14,170 nucleotides of DNA, taken from assembly GCA_027066695.1 (NCBI GenBank), contig JAMONE010000072.1, forward strand, positions 1 to 14,170. Direction: 5' to 3'. Shown here piece after piece: positions 7,533-13,806 of this stretch. A model generated the notes under the pieces. That model worked only from the letters and a program-made list of their open reading frames with translations. It ran no database searches and had not been told where the DNA came from. The stretch is from Micavibrio sp. (lineage in GTDB: Bacteria > Pseudomonadota > Alphaproteobacteria > Micavibrionales > Micavibrionaceae). Each line of letters starts with the position of its first letter. Position 1 is the first letter of the stretch. Made by a program: the position numbers and the translations under genes.

Positions 7533-7817
7533 TTACTTTGCAGCAGTGGCTTTCGCCCCGTCATTCGTAGGAACGATATTAACGATTGGCTGATCACCTT
7601 TTCCTTTAGTGTAGAGAACTTCACCATCAAGAAGTGCAAAAATCGTATGATCCTTACCAAGTCCTACATTTTTACCAGGCTTCCATTTTGTGCCACGTTG
7701 ACGAACAAGAATATTACCTGCAAGAACGCTCTCGCCACCATATTTTTTGATACCAAGTCTGCGACCAATCGAATCGCGACCGTTTCTGGAACTACCACCT
7801 GCTTTTTTATGTGCCAT
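7533..7817 (-). CDS. rpmA: 50S ribosomal protein L27
   Basis: This large-subunit protein has an N-terminal tail that reaches towards the peptidyl-transferase centre. The N terminus MAHKKAGGSSRNGRDSIGRR is highly characteristic, followed by LGIKKYGGESVLAGNILVRQRGTKW and the GKDHTIFALLDGEV segment. At 94 residues it is a little longer than many L27 proteins, with an alanine-rich tail. There is no Firmicutes-type cleaved N-terminal extension. It lies 12 bases downstream of rplU in the universal L21-L27 order and is followed by a strong terminator. Confidence 0.98.
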   Translation of the reverse strand: MAHKKAGGSSRNGRDSIGRRLGIKKYGGESVLAGNILVRQRGTKWKPGKNVGLGKDHTIFALLDGEVLYTKGKGDQPIVNIVPTNDGAKATAAK

Positions 7818-7829
7818 AACTATATATTC

Positions 7830-8144
7830 CTATGCTGCTTTAATATTAGTGATTTGGATCATAGTAAGATCCTGACGATGACCTTTTTTGCGGCGATAAT
7901 TTTGACGACGCTTTTTCTTAAAGATTATGATTTTAGGGCCACGAGTTTGTCTAACAAGCGTAGCTTCTACGCTAGCGCCCTTAACCAATGGCTCTCCTAC
8001 TTTAGATGTCTTACCATCAACGACCATAAGCACTTCATCAAGTGTAATCTTATCGCCTTCATTACCTTCTAGTTTCTCAACAAGAAGTTTATCATCTTTT
8101 TGTACTTTATACTGTTTTCCACCAGTTTTGATAACTGCAAACAT
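7830..8144 (-). CDS. rplU: 50S ribosomal protein L21
   Basis: This large-subunit protein binds 23S rRNA. The start MFAVIKTGGKQYKV, the middle DKITLDEVLMVVDG and the basic segment KIIIFKKKRRQNYRRKKGHRQDLTMIQI are diagnostic. Length 104 is standard. It is the first gene of a minus-strand cluster (rplU-rpmA, then obgE-proB beyond a terminator). CGGA lies about nine bases before the ATG. Promoter candidates lie in the 223-base gap shared with divergent nhaD. Confidence 0.98.
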   Translation of the reverse strand: MFAVIKTGGKQYKVQKDDKLLVEKLEGNEGDKITLDEVLMVVDGKTSKVGEPLVKGASVEATLVRQTRGPKIIIFKKKRRQNYRRKKGHRQDLTMIQITNIKAA

Positions 8145-8164
8145 CTTTTAAATTCCGTTTTTAA

Positions 8165-8193
8165 TTTATATTTATAATTACAACATGTAACAA
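8165..8193 (-). promoter_or_regulatory. Possible rplU promoter (proximal)
   Basis: On the minus strand TTGTTA (8188-8193) and TATAAA (8165-8170) are 17 bases apart. This would give a very short leader of about a dozen bases before rplU. The -10 matches five of six consensus positions. Confidence 0.4.
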
Positions 8194-8200
8194 GCGTTGG

Positions 8201-8229
8201 AAATAACCATATTCACCGCGTGGTGTCAA
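8201..8229 (-). promoter_or_regulatory. Possible rplU promoter (distal, consensus -35)
   Basis: On the minus strand a perfect TTGACA (8224-8229) is followed after 17-18 bases by TTATTT/TATTTC (around 8200-8206), a weak -10. It overlaps a short palindrome, CACC-GCGT-GGTG (8214-8225). It could be a second rplU promoter with a leader of about 50 bases. Confidence 0.35.
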
Positions 8230-8367
8230 GATATATCGTAATAAAAATCATATAAATAACATTGTTCCATATTATTTTGAATCTTATCCGTTTTTAATCT
8301 TTTAAAGCTATATATTATATGATATCAACCCTTCCAAGATTATTAAACAATATATAGATGTGGTATT

Positions 8368-9792
8368 ATGACTTTATGTTCACCCAAAATTTTTACTCTT
8401 GCACTCACCATTTTAATGACAGTTTTTCTGGCCTCTGGCGCGTTTGCCAGTTCTGGTGGAGATGCATCCTCTGCAATTACTAGCATAAATATAGGCTTTC
8501 ATTGGGCTGGTATATTATGTATCGTTATTTTTGTACTTTCTTATGCTGCTGTGCTGTCTGAAGAATATACGCATATGCGAAAATCCAAACCCGTTATGCT
8601 TGGTGCGGGGTTGATTTGGATTGTTATTGCTATTGTTGCTCCTGATTATGGTGTTAGCAAAGATGATTTGCATACGGCCATTACTCACGGTTTGAATGAA
8701 TATGCTAGTTTATTATTATTCTTGCTTGCTGCGATGACATATATAAGTGCGCTTGAAAATCGTAATGTATTTGCAGTTATTCGCATGAAGCTAGTGCTTT
8801 CAGGGATGAGCTTAAGGCAGCTTTTCTGGGCTACAGGTATTTTGGCGTTCTTCCTATCTCCAATCGCAGACAACCTTACAACTGCGCTTGTTATGGGTAC
8901 GGTTATCATGGCGGTTGGTCATAGTAATGCGAAGTTTATTACAATGGGCTGTATCAATATTGTGTGTGCGGCAAATGCTGGCGGTGCATTCAGTCCGTTC
9001 GGTGATATCACAACATTAATGGTATGGCAGGCTGGTCAGGTTGAGTTCTTTGAATTCTTTACCTTGTTCCTCCCATCATTGGTTTGTTTTGTTATTCCAG
9101 CAACTATAATGAGCTTTTTCATTCCTAAAGAGCAGCCCGAAGCTATTGATGAGCATGTTAAGATGAAGCGTGGAGCAAAGGTTATTATTGGGTTTGCTTT
9201 CATGACGATTGCTATGGCTGTTGGTTTTGAGCAAATGCTGGGGCTTCCGCCGTTTGTTGGTATGATGACAGGTCTATCTGTGCTTATGATTACCGCATGG
9301 TTTATTCGCCATATATCTCTTTCCAGAGGTATGGGTAGGGATAAAGATTTTGATATCCTTGATAATGTAGCCTCGGCTGAGTGGGATACATTGCTGTTCT
9401 TCTTCGGCGTTATATTCAGTGTTGGCGGTTTGGCGTTCTTGGGCTACCTAGAGCTACTGTCTACTACTTTCTATGAAGGGTGGGGGGCGAGTGCTACTAA
9501 CATTATGCTAGGTTTTGCATCGGCGATAATCGATAACATTCCTGTTATGTTTGCAGTACTTACCATGAATCCTGAAATGGATCATTTTCAGTGGCTTCTA
9601 ATCACTCTAACAGCGGGAGTGGGGGGAAGTATGCTTTCCATCGGTTCGGCTGCTGGTGTGGCTCTTATGGGCGTGGGTAGAGGGTATTATACTTTCTTCT
9701 CTCACCTTAAGTGGACACCTGTTATTATATTGGGGTACGGTGCGGCGGTTGCTACGCATTTTTGGGTGAATGGCCATATGATAACTCAGTAA
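8368..9792 (+). CDS. nhaD: NhaD-type Na+/H+ antiporter
   Basis: This inner-membrane antiporter exports Na+ (or Li+) in exchange for protons and supports salt and pH homeostasis. An N-terminal hydrophobic stretch ending LASGAFASSGG (about 28-40) looks like a cleavable signal, as described for NhaD proteins. About a dozen further membrane segments follow. Diagnostic segments include SPIADNLTTALVMG (164-177), NAGGAFSPFGDITTLMVWQAG beginning at 203, and a late IIDNIPVMFAVLTMNP. Length 474 is normal for the family. It appears to be a single-gene transcript, divergent from rplU, ending at the two-way terminator at 9813-9846. The ribosome binding site is weak (TGTGGT). It suggests exposure to sodium, but does not prove a marine or alkaline habitat. 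Confidence 0.94.
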   Translation: MTLCSPKIFTLALTILMTVFLASGAFASSGGDASSAITSINIGFHWAGILCIVIFVLSYAAVLSEEYTHMRKSKPVMLGAGLIWIVIAIVAPDYGVSKDDLHTAITHGLNEYASLLLFLLAAMTYISALENRNVFAVIRMKLVLSGMSLRQLFWATGILAFFLSPIADNLTTALVMGTVIMAVGHSNAKFITMGCINIVCAANAGGAFSPFGDITTLMVWQAGQVEFFEFFTLFLPSLVCFVIPATIMSFFIPKEQPEAIDEHVKMKRGAKVIIGFAFMTIAMAVGFEQMLGLPPFVGMMTGLSVLMITAWFIRHISLSRGMGRDKDFDILDNVASAEWDTLLFFFGVIFSVGGLAFLGYLELLSTTFYEGWGASATNIMLGFASAIIDNIPVMFAVLTMNPEMDHFQWLLITLTAGVGGSMLSIGSAAGVALMGVGRGYYTFFSHLKWTPVIILGYGAAVATHFWVNGHMITQ

Positions 9793-9812
9793 TAATGGCT
9801 AATACAGATAAC

Positions 9813-9846
9813 AAAAACCTCCTTAGATTTTTAAGGAGGTTTTTTT
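9813..9846. terminator. Bidirectional intrinsic terminator (nhaD / rpmE)
   Basis: AACCTCCTTA (9816-9825) and TAAGGAGGTT (9832-9841) form a perfect ten-base stem. It is preceded by an A run (9813-9817) and followed by a T run (to 9846), so it works in both directions. It lies between the convergent 3' ends of nhaD and rpmE. Confidence 0.93.
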
Positions 9847-9874
9847 ATATTGGAATATTTTTAAAAAGGAGAAA

Positions 9875-10129
9875 TTATTTATCTTCTTCTTTTTTCTTAG
9901 CAGCAGAAGCGGTTGACATGAAGCTGCCATAGCGGCTTTCAAACTTATCAAGTTGGCCTTTTTCAATAACTTTACCAGTTCCACCTTGCCAAGCAGGGTG
10001 TGTAAGTGGATCAACATCCAGCTTTATCACATCGCCTTCTTTGCCGTATGTGCTACGTGTTTTGTATTTTTTGCCATCTGTCATCACAACTGTGACTTCA
10101 TGGTAATCTGGGTGTATTTCAGCTTTCAT
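9875..10129 (-). CDS. rpmE: 50S ribosomal protein L31
   Basis: This is a large-subunit protein at the inter-subunit bridge. The N terminus MKAEIHPDYHEVTVVMTDG and the middle THPAWQGGTGKV are typical of alphaproteobacterial L31. There are no cysteines, so this is a zinc-free form. A lysine/glutamate-rich tail (AAKKKEEDK) extends it to 84 residues, slightly long. It is monocistronic, ends at the two-way terminator and is divergent from epmA. Confidence 0.96.
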   Translation of the reverse strand: MKAEIHPDYHEVTVVMTDGKKYKTRSTYGKEGDVIKLDVDPLTHPAWQGGTGKVIEKGQLDKFESRYGSFMSTASAAKKKEEDK

Positions 10130-10156
10130 AATCTTTGCTTTCTTATTTATCTTAGC

Positions 10157-10185
10157 TTGAATGCAAAGGGTTTTTAACGTTTAAT
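10157..10185 (+). promoter_or_regulatory. Possible epmA promoter
   Basis: TTGAAT (10157-10162) and TTTAAT (10180-10185) are exactly 17 bases apart. The predicted start lies about 28 bases before the epmA ATG. It overlaps the divergent rpmE promoter candidate. Confidence 0.45.
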
Positions 10186-10199
10186 GCGCTTAAATGCAA
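10171..10199 (-). promoter_or_regulatory. Possible rpmE promoter
   Basis: On the minus strand TTGCAT (10194-10199) and TAAAAA (10171-10176) are 17 bases apart, giving a leader of about 35 bases for rpmE. It occupies the same bases as the opposite-strand epmA promoter candidate. Confidence 0.4.
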
Positions 10200-10219
10200 G
10201 TATTTTTTTATAAGGTTAC

Positions 10220-11203
10220 ATGATGAGTTGGTGGCTACCCCATAATTTTGCTGAAAAGCGGCATTTTTTAGAGAAGCGCGCGCGGATAATAAAGGTTTTG
10301 CGCAAGCTTCTTGATGTGCAAGATTTTATAGAAGTCGAAACGCCAGCTATTCAGGTTTGCCCGACGATAGACGCGCATATTCACGCTTTTAAAGTTGGGG
10401 AGCAATATTTACATACCAGTCCTGAATTTGACATGAAAAAGCTACTGGTTGCGGGAATGCCGAAAATCTATCAAATATGTCATGTATTTCGCAAAGGCGA
10501 GCGTTCAGCTCTGCATTCACCTGAATTTACGATGCTAGAATGGTATCGTGCGGGGGCAGATTATAACGCTCTTATGGATGATTGTGTGGATATATTGCGT
10601 GGGGCAGCCGATTCGTTAGCTATTCAAAAATATACATATAAAGGGGTAATTTCCGACCCTTTTAAAGAGTGGCAGAAAATATCCGTGTGCGAAGCATTTA
10701 AACAATATGCTGGTATTGATTTATTTTTATATCTAAATGATTTAAATGGTTTTTCTAAGGTGGTAAATGAGCGAGGGATTCGTGTCATAGCCAGTGATTC
10801 GTGGGATGATATTTTCCACGCTGTCATGGCGCAAAAGATCGAGCCATATTTAGGCGCGGGCATTCCGACGGTGCTTTATGATTACCCCCTTAGCATGGCT
10901 TCGCTTTCTCGCAAAAAACCAGAAGATGAACGATTCGCCGAGCGATTCGAGCTTTATGTTTGCGGAGTAGAGCTAGCCAATGCTTTTTCCGAGCTAACTG
11001 ATGCCGCCGAGCAACGCGCGCGCTACGAATCAGAAATGGCGCTGAAGCAGAAATTATACGGCGAAACCTATCCCGCCGATGAAGAATTTTTCAAAGCATT
11101 AGAACACGGCATGCCCGATAGCGCAGGCATAGCTCTTGGCGTTGATCGCCTTGTTATGCTTGCTTGCGGCGCGGATAATATTAGTGACGTGCTGTGGGCG
11201 TAG
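10220..11203 (+). CDS. epmA: EF-P lysine lysyltransferase homologue (EpmA/GenX)
   Basis: This class II lysyl-tRNA-synthetase-like protein lacks the anticodon-binding domain. In known cases it attaches (R)-beta-lysine to a conserved lysine of elongation factor P, which eases translation of proline runs. Motif 1 is around FIEVETPAIQ (37-45), motif 2 is VFRKGE to SPEFTMLEWY (about 89-109), and motif 3 is GIALGVDRLVML (303-314). The 327-residue catalytic-core length and the DVLWA end fit EpmA rather than LysS (about 500). Two in-frame ATGs occur, at 10220 and 10223. TAAGG (10211-10215) is better spaced for the second, so the protein may be one residue shorter. Neither efp nor epmB is in the window. 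Confidence 0.9.
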   Translation: MMSWWLPHNFAEKRHFLEKRARIIKVLRKLLDVQDFIEVETPAIQVCPTIDAHIHAFKVGEQYLHTSPEFDMKKLLVAGMPKIYQICHVFRKGERSALHSPEFTMLEWYRAGADYNALMDDCVDILRGAADSLAIQKYTYKGVISDPFKEWQKISVCEAFKQYAGIDLFLYLNDLNGFSKVVNERGIRVIASDSWDDIFHAVMAQKIEPYLGAGIPTVLYDYPLSMASLSRKKPEDERFAERFELYVCGVELANAFSELTDAAEQRARYESEMALKQKLYGETYPADEEFFKALEHGMPDSAGIALGVDRLVMLACGADNISDVLWA

Positions 11204-11214
11204 GTTAAATATTA

Positions 11215-11254
11215 TTGACATCACATTCTTATTGTTATAACATTGTAATAACAA
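11215..11254 (+). promoter_or_regulatory. mazEF promoter with palindromic operator
   Basis: A perfect -35 TTGACA (11215-11220) is followed after 15 bases by TATAAC (11236-11241); TAACAT at 17-base spacing is an alternative. The -10 lies inside a near-perfect 23-bp palindrome (11232-11254, half sites TTGTTAT and ATAACAA, one mismatched pair). This is the position expected for an autoregulatory MazE or MazE-MazF operator. A strong AAAGGGGG ribosome site follows at 11253-11260. Confidence 0.7.
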
Positions 11255-11266
11255 AGGGGGCGGGCT

Positions 11267-11512
11267 ATGCTAACATCTATAACTAAAATTGGAAATTCTA
11301 AGGGTGTCATCATCCCCGCTCACTTATTAAAACAATGCGGTTTTGAAAATGAAATATCCATTGAAATTAAAGAAGAATCCCTGATAATTTCTAAGGCAAA
11401 AAAACCTAGAGATGGCTGGGAGCAGGCGTTTGCAAAAGCTGATTCTAGAACAGGTGAATTTATAATGGATGATATTTTTAATGGTTTTGATCGAGATGAG
11501 TGGACATGGTAG
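11267..11512 (+). CDS. mazE: MazE-type antitoxin (AbrB/SpoVT fold)
   Basis: This is a DNA-binding antitoxin of a type II pair. The N-terminal swapped-hairpin AbrB-like domain (about 1-48) has the typical TKIGNSKGVIIPAHLLKQCGF followed by ISIEIKEESLIIS. The flexible acidic C terminus (about 50-81) ends in MDDIFNGFDRDEWTW, the kind of aromatic/acidic tail that covers the toxin active groove. Length 81 is standard. It lies between a strong ribosome binding site and an overlapping toxin gene. Autoregulation is suggested by the palindrome over the promoter. Confidence 0.92.
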   Translation: MLTSITKIGNSKGVIIPAHLLKQCGFENEISIEIKEESLIISKAKKPRDGWEQAFAKADSRTGEFIMDDIFNGFDRDEWTW

Positions 11513-11823
11513 CTCAATTTGATGTTTACTTAGTGTCTCTTGATCCAACATTAGGCTCTGAAATCAAAAAAACGCGGCCTTGTTTAATTATTTCTCCAAA
11601 TGAAATGAATAATGCATTAAGTACTGTTCTTATTGCGCCCATGACAACAAGCCTTAGAAGCTACCCCTCAAGAGCGCAAACTACTTTTCAAGGGACTAAA
11701 GGCGATATAGCTTTAGATCAAATGAGAGCCATAGACAAAAAACGCTTAGTTAAAAAACTTGGTGTTATTAATTCCACCACATCAAAGAAAATCCTTAGTA
11801 TTCTACAGGAAATATTTTCCTAA
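11506..11823 (+). CDS. mazF: MazF-type endoribonuclease toxin
   Basis: This PemK/MazF-family toxin would cut RNA at a short sequence that cannot be predicted here. Family signatures are FDVYLVSLDPTLGSEIKKTRPCLIISPNEMN near the N terminus (conserved R in KTRPCLI), LIAPMTTS (catalytic-type threonine/serine), GDIALDQMRAIDKKRLVKKLG and a C-terminal helix. The reading frame also opens with GTG at 11500. I prefer the ATG at 11506 because GAGATGAG (11493-11500) is correctly spaced for it and the protein then begins MVAQFDVYLV. It overlaps the mazE stop by seven bases, so translation is coupled. The gene appears intact at 105 residues. Confidence 0.92.
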   Translation: MVAQFDVYLVSLDPTLGSEIKKTRPCLIISPNEMNNALSTVLIAPMTTSLRSYPSRAQTTFQGTKGDIALDQMRAIDKKRLVKKLGVINSTTSKKILSILQEIFS

Positions 11824-11849
11824 TCCTTATAAATCCCCATTATATACTA

Positions 11850-12947
11850 TCACGCAATCTTCTGCGTTGCATCGGGTCGAGCCAATGATTTTCCCACTGA
11901 ATTTAAGTCAGTACAAGCTTCACTTAAGCGCGTAACCATTCCTTCTTCTGCTTTGCGTAAGAGTTTACGCGGATCATATATTTTTTTATAGGGCGTGCCG
12001 TCTTCAGGGTCGATTTGGTAAAGGAATGCCTTTGGGTTATTATTCACATAAGCACCAATTTCTTTCGCAAAAGCAAATTGTGTGTCCGTATCTATATTCA
12101 TTTTAAATACGCCGTAAGAAAGTGCTTCTTCAATTTTACTCTTCTGTGATCCTGAACCACCGTGGAAAACAAGGTCAAGTGGGTTACTCCCCGTATTATG
12201 TGTTGTTTGCACCAGCTCTTGAGAATTTTTTAAAATCTCAGGGCGCAGATTTACATTTCCCGGTTTGTAGACTCCATGAACATTTCCGAAAGAGGCAGCC
12301 AATGAGAAATGGCCAATGGGAGAGAGAATTTCATAGGCTTTTAGGCAATCTTCAGGCTGTGTGTATAGGAGTGGGTTATCTGCGCCAATATTATCGTCAG
12401 AACCCACACCATCTTCTTCGCCGCCCGTTACGCCCAGCTCAATTTCAATGCTCATACCTAGCGGCGACATACGCTTTAAAAGTCTTGCCGATTCGCTTAA
12501 GTTAAAGTCAATATCTTCCTCTGATAAATCTAGCATATGGGAGCTAAATAGAGGATACCCATGTTTTGCAAAGTAGGATTCATTGTGATCCATAAGAGCA
12601 TCAATCCAAGGGATTAGTTTCTTATTGGCATGATCTGTGTGAAGGACAACACATATACCGTACTGTTTGCTAAGCAAATGAACATGTTGTGCGGCGCAAA
12701 CCGCGCCTAAAACTTTAGCTTGAAAACTATCAGGGCATCCTTTGCCCGCATAAAATTCCGCGCCACCATTAGAAAGTTGAATAATAATATCTGATTTGTT
12801 TTTAGCAGCAGCTTCCATTACGGCATTGATTGAATTTGTACTTACAACATTAACTGCTGGCAGGGCGTAACCGCCATCCTTACATGCCTTTAGTAATGTT
12901 TTGTAATCCTCACCGCTCACAACGCCCGGTTTTAGTGATGCTGCCAT
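11850..12947 (-). CDS. fbaA: Class II fructose-bisphosphate aldolase
   Basis: It catalyses zinc-dependent cleavage or formation of fructose 1,6-bisphosphate in glycolysis and gluconeogenesis. By alignment to the E. coli-type enzyme, catalytic D105 and zinc ligand H106 sit in LHTDHANKK, further zinc ligands are H224 (GNVHGVYKPG) and H262 (VFHGGSGS), and the glutamate-rich loop is IEIELGVTGGEEDGVG. Phosphate-binding MNIDTDTQFA and a C-terminal SEACTDLNSVGKS are also present. Length 365 is typical of class IIA. GAGGG (12957-12961 on plus) lies nine bases before the ATG. A terminator-like hairpin lies 31-56 bases upstream of the start. Upstream on the same strand are an HTH gene and gap, suggesting a glycolytic cluster. 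It converges on mazF with only 26 bases between. Confidence 0.96.
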   Translation of the reverse strand: MAASLKPGVVSGEDYKTLLKACKDGGYALPAVNVVSTNSINAVMEAAAKNKSDIIIQLSNGGAEFYAGKGCPDSFQAKVLGAVCAAQHVHLLSKQYGICVVLHTDHANKKLIPWIDALMDHNESYFAKHGYPLFSSHMLDLSEEDIDFNLSESARLLKRMSPLGMSIEIELGVTGGEEDGVGSDDNIGADNPLLYTQPEDCLKAYEILSPIGHFSLAASFGNVHGVYKPGNVNLRPEILKNSQELVQTTHNTGSNPLDLVFHGGSGSQKSKIEEALSYGVFKMNIDTDTQFAFAKEIGAYVNNNPKAFLYQIDPEDGTPYKKIYDPRKLLRKAEEGMVTRLSEACTDLNSVGKSLARPDATQKIA

Positions 12948-12970
12948 GATTTTAATCCCTCAAATTTGTA

Positions 12971-13003
12971 ATAAAAAGGCCTTAAGAACATAACCTTAAG
13001 ACC
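12971..13003 (-). terminator. Terminator-like hairpin in front of fbaA
   Basis: On the minus strand GGTCTTAAG (12995-13003) pairs with CTTAAGGCC (12978-12986) through nine pairs including one G-U. The loop is eight bases, and TTTTTAT (12971-12977) follows directly. It would terminate transcripts of the upstream HTH gene or act as a leader attenuator for fbaA, because it lies downstream of the only promoter candidate I see. Confidence 0.7.
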
Positions 13004-13009
13004 CTTATT

Positions 13010-13038
13010 GATATATAGAAATTCCTCACTATAAACAA
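13010..13038 (-). promoter_or_regulatory. Possible fbaA promoter
   Basis: On the minus strand TTGTTT (13033-13038) and TATATC (13010-13015) are 17 bases apart. The predicted start, near 13003, is the first base of the terminator-like hairpin. A second inverted repeat, TTCCTCACT/AGTGGGGAA (13022-13030, 13038-13046), overlaps this promoter. Confidence 0.35.
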
Positions 13039-13054
13039 GTGGGGAAGTTAAATT

Positions 13055-13222
13055 TTAAGGCGTAAGCCCTTCTGGCTTTGTTGTGAGCTTATCTGCTACG
13101 CCATCAAGGCTAGCGGAAATTCCAAATAAATTGGACACGTCTAGTGTTTTATTGTTTCCTGATGTGAACTCACTTGCCGCGTTATGTATTCCTACAAATG
13201 CTTCTGATCCTAGTCTAATCAT
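13055..13222 (-). CDS. Possible small ORF, 55 residues, unknown
   Basis: The ORF begins MIRLGSEAFVGIHNAASEF and ends KLTTKPEGLTP. Its ATG overlaps the end of the upstream HTH gene by eight bases. A GGGG stretch lies nine bases before the ATG, a weak ribosome site. No membrane segment, signal or family match is apparent. The overlap and the fit between the HTH gene and the terminator favour a real gene; the short length argues against it. It could also be the out-of-frame remainder of a longer HTH protein. Confidence 0.35.
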   Translation of the reverse strand: MIRLGSEAFVGIHNAASEFTSGNNKTLDVSNLFGISASLDGVADKLTTKPEGLTP

Positions 13223-13775
13223 CTTCAATTACCCCATCTTCAATGAGCTTTTTATACGCTCTATTGTCTGTTGTTGCAGGGCCATTATATAACTCTTCCA
13301 TCACCTTGGATTTCGAAGTCTCTCCCTTATCATAAAGAGTTGACACAATGCGTGCATCTCTTAGCGTGGGACGATCCTGCTTTAGAACCTTTATATACCT
13401 TTCCACAAAAGATTGCAAGCCTTTATGCTTTTGCGGAAAATAGTCTAACGCTGATTCTAACGCTCTTTTTGAATATCCGCAGGTTTCAAGCTTAATAGCT
13501 CTTCCGTCTTTTGCTGTATTTTGGCGCGTGATACAGCCATAATTGAACAGCCATTCAATCTCTCTGTTCATCGCGGATTTACCAGAGCCGATATGGTGCA
13601 TAATCTCTGTTTGGGTAATACCAGGGTTTTCATCGATATAATTCAATATAAGCGCACGTTTCAGCGAGGAGGAGGGATCATTCCCCAATGCTTCGACAAG
13701 GTGATCTATCACGAGGCATGACTTTTGCCCCCGCGTGGTCATTGCCCGCTTTGCTTGTATCTTCATCAAATTCAT
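13215..13775 (-). CDS. Winged-helix DNA-binding protein, unrecognised family
   Basis: This 186-residue soluble protein does not match a family I can name. Residues about 40-100 look like a MarR-type winged helix: RALILNYIDENPGITQTEIMHHIGSGKSAMNREIEWLFNYGCI, then a basic wing (AKDGRAIKLETCGYSKRALESAL). Residues about 135-186 look like a second HTH (RDARIVSTLYDKGETSKSKVMEELY, then AYKKLIEDGVIEDD) that stops just where a wing would follow. The N terminus is basic (KIQAKRAMTTRGQK). It begins 31 bases after the gap stop on the same strand, so the two are probably co-transcribed; the ribosome site is weak. A regulator role is inference from fold and position only. Confidence 0.7.
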   Translation of the reverse strand: MNLMKIQAKRAMTTRGQKSCLVIDHLVEALGNDPSSSLKRALILNYIDENPGITQTEIMHHIGSGKSAMNREIEWLFNYGCITRQNTAKDGRAIKLETCGYSKRALESALDYFPQKHKGLQSFVERYIKVLKQDRPTLRDARIVSTLYDKGETSKSKVMEELYNGPATTDNRAYKKLIEDGVIEDD

Positions 13776-13806
13776 AGAACCATTTTACCCGATAGAGCTA
13801 TGCAGA

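Larger units (their letters stand above)
8145..8367. other. Divergent rplU / nhaD intergenic region
   Basis: This 223-base AT-rich gap separates two divergent genes. It holds the rplU promoter candidates on its left side. The right side (about 8290-8320) has several overlapping TATA-like hexamers that could serve nhaD, but I cannot pick a convincing -35/-10 pair. No gene, riboswitch or strong hairpin is evident. Confidence 0.5.

Noticed and set aside
8214..8225. Short palindrome CACC-GCGT-GGTG in the rplU/nhaD gap as a regulator site or L21 leader
   Set aside because: A four-base stem is too short to call, and it does not resemble the known Firmicutes L21 leader.
9835..9839. Shine-Dalgarno-like AAGGAGG after nhaD
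   Set aside because: It is part of the right arm of the two-way terminator and no start codon with an ORF follows on plus.
11267..11823. mazEF as a sign of a larger mobile island or defence system
   Set aside because: Only the two-gene pair is present; no integrase, transposase, direct repeats or further defence genes flank it.
12122..12505. Plus-strand ORF of 127 codons inside fbaA
   Set aside because: Antisense shadow of a well-conserved aldolase; no ribosome site or recognisable domain.
13083..13292. Plus-strand ORF of 69 codons opposite the HTH gene end
   Set aside because: No ribosome site or domain; the minus-strand small ORF fits the operon context better.
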